Below, piece after piece: positions 25,578-35,959 of a stretch of 64,000 nucleotides of DNA. The notes beneath the pieces were generated by a model. The model worked only from the letters and a program-made list of their open reading frames with translations. It searched no databases and was not told the origin of the DNA. This stretch comes from Bactrocera neohumeralis (taxonomy: Eukaryota > Arthropoda > Insecta > Diptera > Tephritidae), in NCBI RefSeq assembly GCF_024586455.1, contig NC_065920.1:76934215-76998214 (forward strand), given 5' to 3'. The stretch's first letter is position 1. Each line of letters opens with the position of its first letter. Made by a program: the position numbers and the translations under genes.

Positions 25578-27175
25578 TCTTCTTCTTCTTCTTAATTGGC
25601 GTAGACACCGCTTACGCGATTATAGCCGAGTTAACAACAGCGCGCCAGTCGTTTCTTCTTTTCGCTGCGTGGCGCCAATTGGATATTCCAAGCGAAGCCA
25701 GGTCCTTCTCCACTTGGTCCTTCCAACGGAGTGGAGGTCTTCCTCTTCCTCTGCTTCCCCCGGCGGGTACTGCGTCAAATACTTTCAGAGCTGGAGTGTT
25801 TTCATCCATCCGGACAACATGACCTAGCCAGCGTAGCCGCTGTCTTTTAATTCGCTGAACTATGTCAATGTCGTCATATATCTCGTACAGCTCAGCGTTC
25901 CATCGAATGCGATATTCGCCGTGGCCAATGCGCAAAGGACCATAAATCTTTTGCAGAATTTTTTTCTCGAAAGCTCGTAACGTCGACTCATCGTTTGCTG
26001 TCATCGCCCAAGCCTCTGCACCATATAGCAGGACGGGAATTATTAGCGACTTATAGAGTTTAGCTTTTGTTCGTCGAGAGAGGAGTTTACTTTTCAATTG
26101 CCTACTCAGTCCGAAGTAGCACCTGTTGGCAAGAGCAATCCTTTGTTGGTGGTTTTAATGCTGGTTCCTAAATAGACGAAATTATCTACAACTTCAAAGT
26201 TATGACTGTCAACAGTGACGTGAGAGCCAAGTCGCGAGTGCGACGACTGTTTGTTTGATGACAGGAGATATTTCGTTTTGCCCTCGTTCACTACCAGACC
26301 CATTTTCTGTGCTTCCTTGTCCAGCCTAGAGAAAGCAGAACTTACGGCGCGGGTGTTGAGGCCGATGATATCAATATCATAGGCATACGCCAGCAGCTGT
26401 ACACTCTTATAGAAGATGGTACCTTCTCTGTTTAGTTCTGCGGCTCGAACTATTTTCTCCAGGAGCAGGTTGAAGAAGTCGTATATGACTGAAGTAGTAT
26501 TAGTTTTGCGGGGATACCAAATTCAGACATCGCGGCATTAAGGCAGCTCCTTTTCGTGCTGTCGAAAGCAGCTTTGAAATCGACGAAGAGGTGGTGAGAG
26601 TCGATTCTCCTTTCACGGGTCTTTTCCAAGATTTGGCGCATGGTGAATATCTGGTCGGTTGTTGATTTTCCAGGTCTGAAGCCACACTGATAAGGTCCAA
26701 TAAGTTTGTTTACGGTGGGCTTTAATCTTTCACATAATACGCTCGATAAAACCTTACATGCGATGTTGAGGAGGCTAATCTCACGGTAGTTGGCGCAGAT
26801 TTTGGGGTCTCCTTTTTTATGGATTGGGCATAGCACACTTAAATTCCAATCGTTGGGCATGCTCTCGTCCGACCATATTTTACAAAGAAGCTGATGCATG
26901 CTCAATATTAGTTCTTCGCCGCCGTGTTTGAATAGCTCGGCCGGTAGTCCGTCGGCCCCTGCCGCTTTGTTGTTCTTGAGGCGGGCAATTGCTATTCGAA
27001 CTTCTTCATGGTCGGGTAATGGAACGTCTGCTCCATCGTCATCGATTGGGGCCAAGTATCCTCTAGGTAGCTGAAAAACATCGCTTTGAAGGCGAGCTAA
27101 AGTGAGAAAGCGAATCATCCCTCCCCGGGGTTGTGCGCTAACTTTGGGATGCCATGTGAAAAACACCCCGATGAA
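25578..27175 (-). mobile_element. RTE-like non-LTR retrotransposon, defective
   Basis: On the minus strand, 27166-26450 encodes reverse-transcriptase fingers and palm (KNNKAAGADGLPAELF, CPIHKKGDP, GFRPGKSTTDQIF, LFVDFKAAFDST). After a deletion and frameshift, 26400-26106 holds the catalytic box as LLAYAYDIDII instead of YADD. Then 26097-25612 gives the C-terminal part (LLYGAEAWAM, RLRWLGHVVRMDE), ending in a TAA-type stop. There is no RNase H. The 3' end is a short UTR with an (AAG)n tail (25578-25592), a style seen in RTE elements. The endonuclease half is missing here but appears at 42750-43000. It is inactive. Confidence 0.75.
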
Positions 27176-27179
27176 AAGC

Positions 27180-27660
27180 GAAAGCCTCGGATGAGAAACC
27201 GGTACCTACCATAACCAAAAATAAGTTATTCGGCGAGAGTAGCCAGAGAGGTGATACTTTTTTCTCTATTAAACAAGTAGCTAGGTAAAGGGGATATCAT
27301 ACGACACACTTAGGCCCTTAGGAAGACCAATGTGAACCAAACTCCCCTGACTTTATTATGTCCTCGCTGAAGCACCACACAATTCGTCTTAGTTACAATT
27401 CTTTTCCTATGATGATGGTGTTCTATAGTCTCCTTTTAGTATACCTCTTGACAGCTTTTACAATAGTCACTACTGCAGTTCTTACTATAAATCATATATT
27501 TGGCATTTTAGTAGTCGACATGTGTAGCCCATATTCCATTCAACGTACTATGTTTAACTCATTTTTGAGGCAGTTGGAGATTGACTTCATCGATATTAAA
27601 CATTTTATATCATGTTTGTTGATTAAATATACTATATATAAGTAGCCAGAGTATATAATA
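27180..27660. other. Non-coding spacer
   Basis: A 95-codon frame at 27358-27645 is hydrophobic and AT-rich with no recognised domain. It is probably a chance frame. Nothing else was recognised. Confidence 0.3.
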
Positions 27661-27664
27661 TATG

Positions 27665-27930
27665 TCAATTTCCTTTTTTTCGGTGTATAATTATTGTGTG
27701 GCCTGTTATATCTAGTTCGTCTACTTCAAACTTCCCAGCAATATTACTTAATCTTAGAATCAATTGCAGGTTTATAGTGAAATAAGATGTTAGATACACT
27801 AAGGAATCAAGGCATTGTTTGACTATCTGTGATATAACCTTATAAGACCTTGGTGATTTCAAAGCTACTTGGCTATCTGTATATATAAATATACTCTTCG
27901 TTTTGAGCACACTCTTTGTCACAACAAGTA
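27665..27930 (-). mobile_element. LINE RNase H fragment
   Basis: The minus-strand frame reads FIYTDSQVALKSPRSYKV and then NIAGKFEVDELDITG. That is the order of the third and fourth conserved blocks of RNase H in non-LTR elements (TDSQAAL...AGNEKADELA). It is truncated on both sides and its catalytic histidine block is lost. Confidence 0.6.
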
Positions 27931-28209
27931 GGCATTCTGTTTAGCTCTAGAAATTTTTCCTTCGAGATCTGCCTCCCACCAAAGCCCCGATTCCGGACCA
28001 CTTCAGCAAACAATTTAGTGGAGTTTAGACGGAAACTAGGTCAACATCTGTCGCTTGGGTCAAAATTTGGGTGGAACCACCTGAGCATGTAGATAGCAGG
28101 ACATTCTTCTTACCTTGCTTTCACGTTTGGCATCTTCTTTTCTGCTTTGTAGTCGTAGTTTGACTACAGGATACTAAGTAAACACACCAAAAGACTATGA
28201 ACACTTATA

Positions 28210-29177
28210 TCGGGTGATTTTTTAAGAGCCAAAAAAAAAAAAACGCATAAAATTTGCAAAATCTCATCGGTTCTTTAATTGAAACTTTAGATTGGTTCAT
28301 GACATTTACTTTTTGAAGATAATTTCATTTAAATGTTGACCGCGGCTGCGTCTTAGGTGGTCCATTCGGAAAGTCCAATTTTGGGCAACTTTTTCGAGCA
28401 TTTCGGCCGGAATAGCCCGAATTTCTTCGGAAATGTTGTCTTCCAAAGCTGGAATAGTTGCTGGCTTATTTCTGTAGACTTTAGACTTGACGTAGCCCCA
28501 CAAAAAATAGTCTAAAGGCGTTAAATCGCATGATCTTGGTGGCCAACTTACGGGTCCATTTCTTGAGATGAATTGTTCTCCGAAGTTTTCCCTCAAAATG
28601 GCCATAGAATCGCGAGCTGTGTGGCATGTAGCGCCATCTTGTTGAAACCACATGTCAACCAAGTTCAGTTCTTCCATTTTTGGCAACAAAAAGTTTGTTA
28701 GCATCGAACGATAGCGATCGCCATTCACCGTAACGTTGCGTCCAACAGCATCTTTGAAAAAATACGGTCCAATGATTCCACCAGCGTACAAACCACACCA
28801 AACAGTGCATTTTTCGGGATGCATGGGCAGTTGGCCACCAAGATCATGCGATTTAACGCCTTTAGACTATTTTTTGTGGGGCTACGTCAAGTCTAAAGTC
28901 TACAGAAATAAGCCAGCAACTATTCCAGCTTTGGAAGACAACATTTCCGAAGAAATTCGGGCTATTCCGGCCGAAATGCTCGAAAAAGTTGCCCAAAATT
29001 GGACTTTCCAATGGACCACCTAAGACGCAGCCGCGGTCAACATTTAAATGAAATTATCTTCAAAAAGTAAATGTCATGAACCAATCTAACGTTTCAAATA
29101 AAGAACCGATGAGATTTTGCAAATTTTATGCGTTTTTTTTTTTAAAAAAGTTATCAAGCTCTTAAAAAATCACCCGA
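28210..29177. mobile_element. Palindromic (inverted-duplicated) mariner-superfamily element
   Basis: TA target duplications (28208-28209, 29178-29179) flank termini TCGGGTGATTTTTTAAGAGC in inverted orientation. The left arm (28210-28548) and right arm (28829-29177) are inverted copies of the same transposase C-terminal end, about 340 bp each, around a 280-bp single-copy loop. The left side encodes on the minus strand WFQQDGATCHTARDSM, LTPLDYFLWGYVKSK and the C-terminus (ORF 28824-28306). The right arm repeats LTPLDYFLWGYVKSK on the plus strand. The true 5' half and left terminus of the parent are missing, replaced by a second 3' end. The arms differ by small indels near the poly-A tract. Confidence 0.85.
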
Positions 29178-29189
29178 TATATGACAAAG

Positions 29190-29418
29190 TTCTTATTTGG
29201 TCGGAAAAAGATCGCAAACACATCTGACCTCAAGCGCCCAATACTAGGCTCAGTATGCTCTCCTCTAATAACAAAAAAATTAATATAAACGCTCCGCTCT
29301 ACTTTTTGTCACTGTTGTTTCTACTTTAAATTGCCACTGAATACATACATATTTCATTTTATTTGGGACGAGAAACACGGATGGAACGAACTCGGAGCCC
29401 AGCCATAGCGGATTTATA
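29190..29418. other. Short spacer
   Basis: No feature was recognised between the palindromic element and the next repeat. Confidence 0.35.
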
Positions 29419-30493
29419 ATTTTTATACTCTCGCAACAAAGTTGCTAAGGAGAGTATTATAGTTTTGTTCACATAACGGTTGTTTGTAAGTCCTAAAACT
29501 AAAAGAGTCAGATATAGGGTTATATATGTATACCAAAGTGATCAGGGTGACGAGTAGATTTGAAATCCGGATGTCTGTCTGTCCGTCCGTCCGTCTGTCC
29601 GTCCGTCCGTCCGTGCAAGCTGTAACTTGAGTAAAAATTGAGATATCATGATGAAACTTGGTACACGTATTTCTTGGCTCCATAAGAAGGTTAAGTTCGA
29701 AGATGGGCAAAATCGGCTCACTGCTACGCCCATAAAATGGCGAAAGCCGAAAATCTATAAAGTGTCATAACTAAGCAAACTAAGTGAAATTTGGCACAAA
29801 GGATCGCATTAGGGAGGGGCATATTTGGACGTAATTTTTTTGGAAAAGTGGGCGTGGCCCCGCCCCCTACTAAGTTTTTTGTACATATCTCGGAAAGTGC
29901 TATAGCTATGTCAACCACTCTACAGAGTCGTTTTCTTCAGGCATTTCCACATACAGTTCAAAAATGAAAGAAATCGGATAATAACCACGCCCACCTCCCA
30001 TACAAAGGTTATGTTGAAAATCATTAAAAGTTCGTTAACCGACTAACAAAAAACGTCAAAACACTAAATTTTACGGAAGAAATGGCAGAAGGAAGCTGCA
30101 TCCAGGCTTTTTTTAAATTGAAAATGGGCGTGGCGTCGCCCACTTATGGACCAAAAACCATATCTCAGGTACTACTCCACCGATTTCAATGAAATTCGGT
30201 ATATGTATGTACAATTTTCTTAACACCCTGATAACATGTACGAAATATGGGTGAAATCGGTTCACAACCACGCCTTCTTCCAATATAACGCTATTTTGAA
30301 TTCCATCTGATGCCTTTTCTGTATAATACGAGTATATACATTAGGAACCAATGATGATAGCGGAACAAAACTTTACACAAATACGGTATATGAAAAATAT
30401 GTAAATGACGTATAATGAAATCTCGATTATCACTTTATCATGCGAGAGTATAAAATTTTCGGTGACACCCGAACTTAGCCCTTCCTTACTTGT
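29419..30493 (+). mobile_element. Non-coding (TA)/(GTCY) repeat element, full-looking copy
   Basis: Left-end hairpin ATACTCTCGCAAC...GAGAGTAT (29425-29457) and near-right-end GCGAGAGTATAAA (30442-30454) form inverted subterminal repeats. A core with TGATCAGGGTGACGAG precedes a pure (GTCY)n tract at 29572-29615. The interior has several GGGCGTGGC blocks and no coding capacity. The layout matches mini-me/Helentron-type elements of flies; I recall near-identical copies in tephritids. Confidence 0.65.
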
Positions 30494-30494
30494 T

Positions 30495-32495
30495 TTTTAT
30501 AGATTACTTACGCGCTTAGCATAAAAGGATGAAAGAGCGCTTACCATAAATACAGGTAATCTCTACGGTCTCACTCTTCAGGCGCAACGTAAATAGAGCG
30601 AGTTGATCTTCTTAAGCTTATCTAAAAAGCTAAAATGCAGAAAAGATCAACAGTTTTTTGAGCGACCACTCACTTAAAAGCAGTATCAAACAAATATAAT
30701 CTTCCGACTAAATATAATTTTTGTCGAAAAGAAATATAATCTCACTAAGTTTTATATGGCTCTGCATTTTTAATCAAAATTTGCTAAATATTGACACACA
30801 TACCTTAAAAACAAGAGGCTTAGGTCTAATATTTACAACCGTCACTTAACCTAACTTTGTGCAGGTCGCAATATTCGCTCCTATTCAATATAAATTTTAT
30901 GCATTTTACGAGCCAACTTTCATTCACTTTTCATGAGTGTGTTTAAACACTTAAAATCCGCCACTTATCGTCGGCGAAATCAAATCAAATTTGAGTTGAA
31001 ACTCCAGCGCCCTCGACGCCGGCAACAAAGGTGACGCGCCACAGCCAACGCGTTGACTATAGAACGTTCAGTGTAACAGTACACGGCAGCGCCGCGTGTT
31101 TTTAACGCGCTGAAGCGACGCGTCCGTGTGCGCGTATGTGTGCGCACGCCATTGTATGTGTGCACAAAGCGTTATAAGAGCCGTTTAGTATTACAGTGTA
31201 ACAAATAGTACTCACACACGCTTGCGTTACACTCACCGCGGTGCGCGCATCCAGTTGCTCCGAGCAACATTTACCGGCTGCCTGCCGCTGTCAAGTGGGT
31301 AATGTTATATCAACAACGTTTAATATTACATTCATCGATTGCGAAGCCGATAGCAATCGAAAGCACTTACCGCGCTGGCATACACTCACTTATGCGCACA
31401 CAAACCCGCACGCACACACACAAACAGGTCGACAATAGATAGACGCGCTTGAGCAAACAGTTAGCGAGACAGGCAGGCGCCACCGCAGAGCCGCGCTGTG
31501 TTGCGGTGTGGCAGCTGTTGAGGTAATTTACCTAATATTTTGCCAAAGTACCAAACAATGCCTGTAAACACACGCGCACATGCACGCATACAAACGCTCA
31601 CGTGCGTAAACACATTTATAGCCACGCGCATACACACGTACACATGAAAGAGCAACCAATGACTAACTTTATCTAATATATTAGTGTTGTTGTTGCACTG
31701 ATAACCATGGGCATTGAAGCACACTTGTCTGGTTGCGCGCGCGCGTGTGTGTGGGTGCAACTGTCAACCAACAGCAATTTAGTGCAACGTGCTTTCGATG
31801 TAATTTATCAACGCGCCTCGAGTGACAAACAACAACGAAAGTTTTCTAATTTTTGTGCGCAAGCGAACATAAAAATGTTTTTGCAAAAAAATAAATATTT
31901 TTTTAATGGGAAAATGCAGCTTTTGTAAATTATTACCAATTCACCGCGCAGAAATTATGGTAAATATTTGTTATAAATTAGCTTCCACGTTTATGTTGCA
32001 GTTTTTGCTTTTTATGTATACACTGTGCTGCACGCTTTTGGCATCCCCCTGCGATTTTATGAAATTCAGGAAACTTTTGCAAGAAATTAAATGATATGAT
32101 ATGAAATGGATATGTTAATAATTAGTCTTACATTGGAATTATTAAAAAAGAGGTGTGAAATTAAGCAAATATGGGCAGCAACCTCGGCTGAAACCCATAG
32201 ATCGTCAAGCTGAAGGTCTTTAACTCATCTTATCTCATTCCCTTTGCAATAAATTACTCAAGCATAAATTGGGCACCCACAGGGACGAAACCGGTCTCCA
32301 AGTTCTTCCAGGATCCTTATACATACATAATAGATATGAGCACCTGGTCTTACTGTCGCTTTTAGCTTAGCGTGGTAAAATGCAAACTAAAAGGTGGCTG
32401 ATATCAGTCCATAATCCTGTGATTTACTTCTTCCCAATTCCCAAATTCCAATAAAAAAATAAACAAGAAAAACATTAACTTTCGGCTGCATCAAA
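30495..32495. other. Repeat-poor non-coding block
   Basis: GC-rich sequence at 30990-31270 and CA/CG microsatellites at 31385-31430 and 31735-31755 (GCGCGCGCGTGTGTGTG). Only short chance frames are present. It is a candidate regulatory block. Confidence 0.4.
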
Positions 32496-32539
32496 GCTTT
32501 AAGATCCTTCGCAGCTGCATTTCTAATAGCATATTAGAG

Positions 32540-33870
32540 TATAAACTGGTCTTTATCTTGATTTTATTCGGTAGGTTTAAGAGTGTATTCTTTTACCTCC
32601 ATACACTTTACAATATCTGTCACCAGAAAGCTTAATGCTATTTCAGTGGATTTTCCTTTAGAACAAGAATGCTGCGAAACTGCCATTTTTTTTATCTGAT
32701 TTGTTTCTTTTATGAAGTTCATTAGTCTTTCCAAGGTTTTTCTTTGGCATGAAGAAAGACTAATTGATCATTGGTCCTTTGGACTTGTATGTGGGCTCTT
32801 ACCCACTTTATTCTTAACCACTACGACTCTCCTTCAAAACGAAAGAATATAGTTGATATGCAGCAATCCATTAAGAACTTTTTTGTAGTTTTGTGGCTGC
32901 TGCAACTGAGACGGGAATAAGCCATCAAGACCTGCCGATTTGAAGGGCTTGAAATTGCTTATGGCCCAAAATACATAGCTTTCTGACACTAGTCTACAGG
33001 AATGGAATCTTTCACAACTCGACTGTCTGGTGTATATCTCAATCTTTTCAGAGTTATCTGGGAAGTAATTATCTATTAATAGGCGTACGGACTATTAATT
33101 GGTTACCATTCAGCTGTGGTCTGGCTTTTGAATCTACACAATGTTATGTACCGACTGTGCTATAATTTTTCAAAGCCAAGACGTCTGGATATCATTACAA
33201 AAATCTTTCCAAGAGTTTAGTTTTTCTTTTCTTATCTCTTTTTTGTATAACTTTAGTTTGGTTATAATAACCACTCTAATCCTCTTCAGATTGGGATATT
33301 TTAGCTACATTAATTGGCTTCCTGCAATTATTCTGCAATTTTTTTTTAAATTCGTGAGACCACCATGGGTATCGAATTCTTCCCGTACTTCCTGTTATAG
33401 CTTATTGCTGTTGTGCCTTGGATGATATAGTATAACGATGTACCATGTTAAGGTAAAGGACACCGAAACACACAAAGGTCTGCATTATGGCTCTTTTGAT
33501 TTCCACTCCAGATTCCGCTACGGGGTTCTTGAAGGCCTCAACGATTTTCCATCTTCCATCCCTCCGTAAACAGATTGCAGTCTGTGATAAGCTGCATTAT
33601 CTGGTCCGACTACCATGTTGTGGCCGGAAGGCAAACCTTTGTCTTTGGCCTGGACGGAATGTCTTTTTTGCCTGCCGCTACAAGTTCACCTCCGAAATAT
33701 ATCTCCCCCAACTTGGCTACAGCAGCTTTGTAGAGTTTGACCGATCTTTCGTCGTTGCATGCAAGCAAATTGATTTTTCCCTGGTACCAGCTGACATCTA
33801 AGCATGATGGGAGCGACGCTCCCGGATTCCTCAGTGGCACCTCCAGCGCCACGTTTGTTAGCGCACCAAC
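32540..33870 (-). mobile_element. Jockey/LOA-like LINE remnant (ORF1 plus RT pieces)
   Basis: At 33852-33500 the minus strand encodes a DUF4780-like segment (SWYQGKINLLACNDERSVKL, IPSRPKTKVCLPATTW) found in insect retrotransposon ORF1/gag proteins. About 500 bp further on (33000-32550) is reverse-transcriptase sequence: NFKPFKSAGLDGLFPSQL, VVVVKNKVGKSPHTSPKD, RKTLERLMNF and QHSCSKGKSTEIAL. Order and strand fit one element with a large central deletion. Many stops are present. Confidence 0.6.
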
Positions 33871-33874
33871 TTTT

Positions 33875-35590
33875 CGCTATGGGATATCTCTCTTATAGAC
33901 GATAATACATGCAAAATTACTTGAAAATACCTAGTCAAATGAAGTAGCTTTCCATACAAGCACTTCTTAATTCCGCTCGTTCATTTTGTGAGCTAAAGTG
34001 TCCAATATCGGCTGTTGAAACAAAATATTTGTTTATTGGGAAGGAATCAACGTATGCAAAATTTCAGTTTTTCTGAAAACCAAAGGAAATAGTTCCTATA
34101 GAGACGGACGGACAAGGCTAGAAGTGAGGTGAGAAGGTAGAGGAGGTTGCTTTCGCAATAGCAATGACCTCAGCTTGAAATATACATACACACTTAGAAG
34201 CCTATAAAATTTTAAAGCAGCAGAACTTCGTCTTCTTCACTTTTTTTCTCCACATTTTTCCCGTTTGATAATAAAACACACAAAAATTGTATATTTTAAT
34301 GTTGCTGCCTAGTGTAATTTGAATGCAACTGCATATTTGCCAAGCAAATGCATAATTTTCGCAAGCCTTTAACTCACACGCACACACACACACACGCGGA
34401 CAAAGCGGCTCAAAATGTATACATGTGTATGTAAATGATATTTTAAAGCGCGCGCTACAAACATTGTCTTCTGCCGTCGATTGGCCATGGTTTCATACGC
34501 CATTTTGTGCTATTTAATTTTGCTTTTGTTTTTGTTGCCGCACTGATGAATTTTTAATTATGCGCATATTAGCCGCATGAATTTCCGTGTGCCGCAGCAG
34601 CCGAGAGAGTGACAACATTCTGCACAGTTTGCTGCCAGCCCCTCACCTACTCACCACGCATAACGGACCGCCGCCCCGACAACCGCCGACCTTGGCCCAT
34701 TTATTGGCATGAAGCGCGCAATTTTCATCAAAGTGTCGCCCGTTGTTGGCCTTGGATTGTTGTCACAGTGCGCGTAGTTGTCGAAGTTGGCGTTGTCGAA
34801 AAAGTCACATGTGACAGCTTATGAGGGCGATAAATGCGCGCACAGTTCGCTTAAAATGCAATAAAAATTTTACTCGCCGTTTTTGCGCGCCCGTCAAATT
34901 TGCAATTTAAACTTTGAGACCGCAAGCGCGCTGCCCGACCGCGCTCCCATTGTAAAATTCATGCAATTTATGTTTTGCTTTTGTCTAACGGTGAAAAACC
35001 GAAGCTTTTTCAAGTGATATGCGCACGCTGGCGAGCAAAAAGCATCGGCTATTATGAATTCTTTGTCAATAAAAGCGAATATTATTAAACAAATATTTGC
35101 TTTATTCGGCGACATTTAATTGCTTTTATTTTTTTAGAAAGCTTTTTTTATTTTTTTGAAACAAAAAAATATGTGTTTTAATAACTAGCAGATTTGCGGC
35201 GCTTTGTCACGAACAGTGGCTGCTTTTCCTGAGTTGTTTATTATTTAATAAATATTTTTGTTTCACCTATTTTATTCTTTCAAATTGATACAAAAAATAC
35301 AAATTCATCGATATTTCAATATTTCCAACTCGATTGCTAAATTACCAGAAATTAGCATCGTTTACAAGCAGTTAGCTTTCCTAGCAACCGTTTTTGTAGG
35401 TTACGCGTTGCATGTTTTCGTAAATTTTTTATGGTTTCCCTACAATTGTTAAAATTTTAATTTTATAATGTCATTCGAATACTTTTTTACCTCAGCGGAG
35501 GAGTTTGCGATTCTAAAGTTCAGTGAGAAGCAAATCATTGCAACTTTAAAGAAATGAAGAGTTTTTCCAGAGCCGTCCGTTAAAAATGTT
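33875..35590. other. Non-coding block
   Basis: A CA run at 34375-34397 and a GC-rich island at 34595-34850 lie in repeat-poor DNA. There are no supported genes. Confidence 0.4.
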
Positions 35591-35759
35591 CACTTCGTCT
35601 CTTCTCCAGTGACGCTATCCCCATCCATATATGTATGCCTCGTCGGTATATGAGCAGAGAAAAAGCCACCACGAGTAACCTCTGCGACGCAGTGATGCAA
35701 GTTTTCAATGATGCAGTTGAAAGAGAAGAGAATTTTGACATGTCCTTATTCGGATCCTT

Positions 35760-35955
35760 TCATATGGCCAGGGACTTAGAGCGCAGTTCGCAGCATAGCA
35801 CCCGCCATGCTTGTGCAAAATTGTATCAAGTGCTATTGTTGGTGTAGTCCGCAGTGCATCAGAGATGCCTATGAGAACCGCTCTTTGAACACGTACAGCT
35901 TCTTAGCGAGTGTAGCCTTTTGGAGTGCCTAGCTTCTGTGGATGCGTGTACAAAA
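35760..35955 (-). mobile_element. LINE fragment (post-RT connector)
   Basis: The minus strand reads EAVRVQRAVLIGISDALRTT followed by PTIALDTIL. This closely resembles the VQR..L..I.GALRTTPT.AL block between reverse transcriptase and RNase H in many non-LTR elements. It is short and flanked by stops. Confidence 0.6.
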
Positions 35956-35959
35956 TTTC

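Noticed and set aside
29578..29615. (GTCY)n tract considered as a CRISPR-like or tandem coding repeat
   Set aside because: It is a simple tetranucleotide tract inside a mini-me-like element, without spacers.
35635..35847. Possible MADF/BESS-like plus-strand peptide (DMSLFGSF...)
   Set aside because: Resemblance is brief, and the same bases read on the minus strand give a much better match to a LINE connector block (ALRTTPT).
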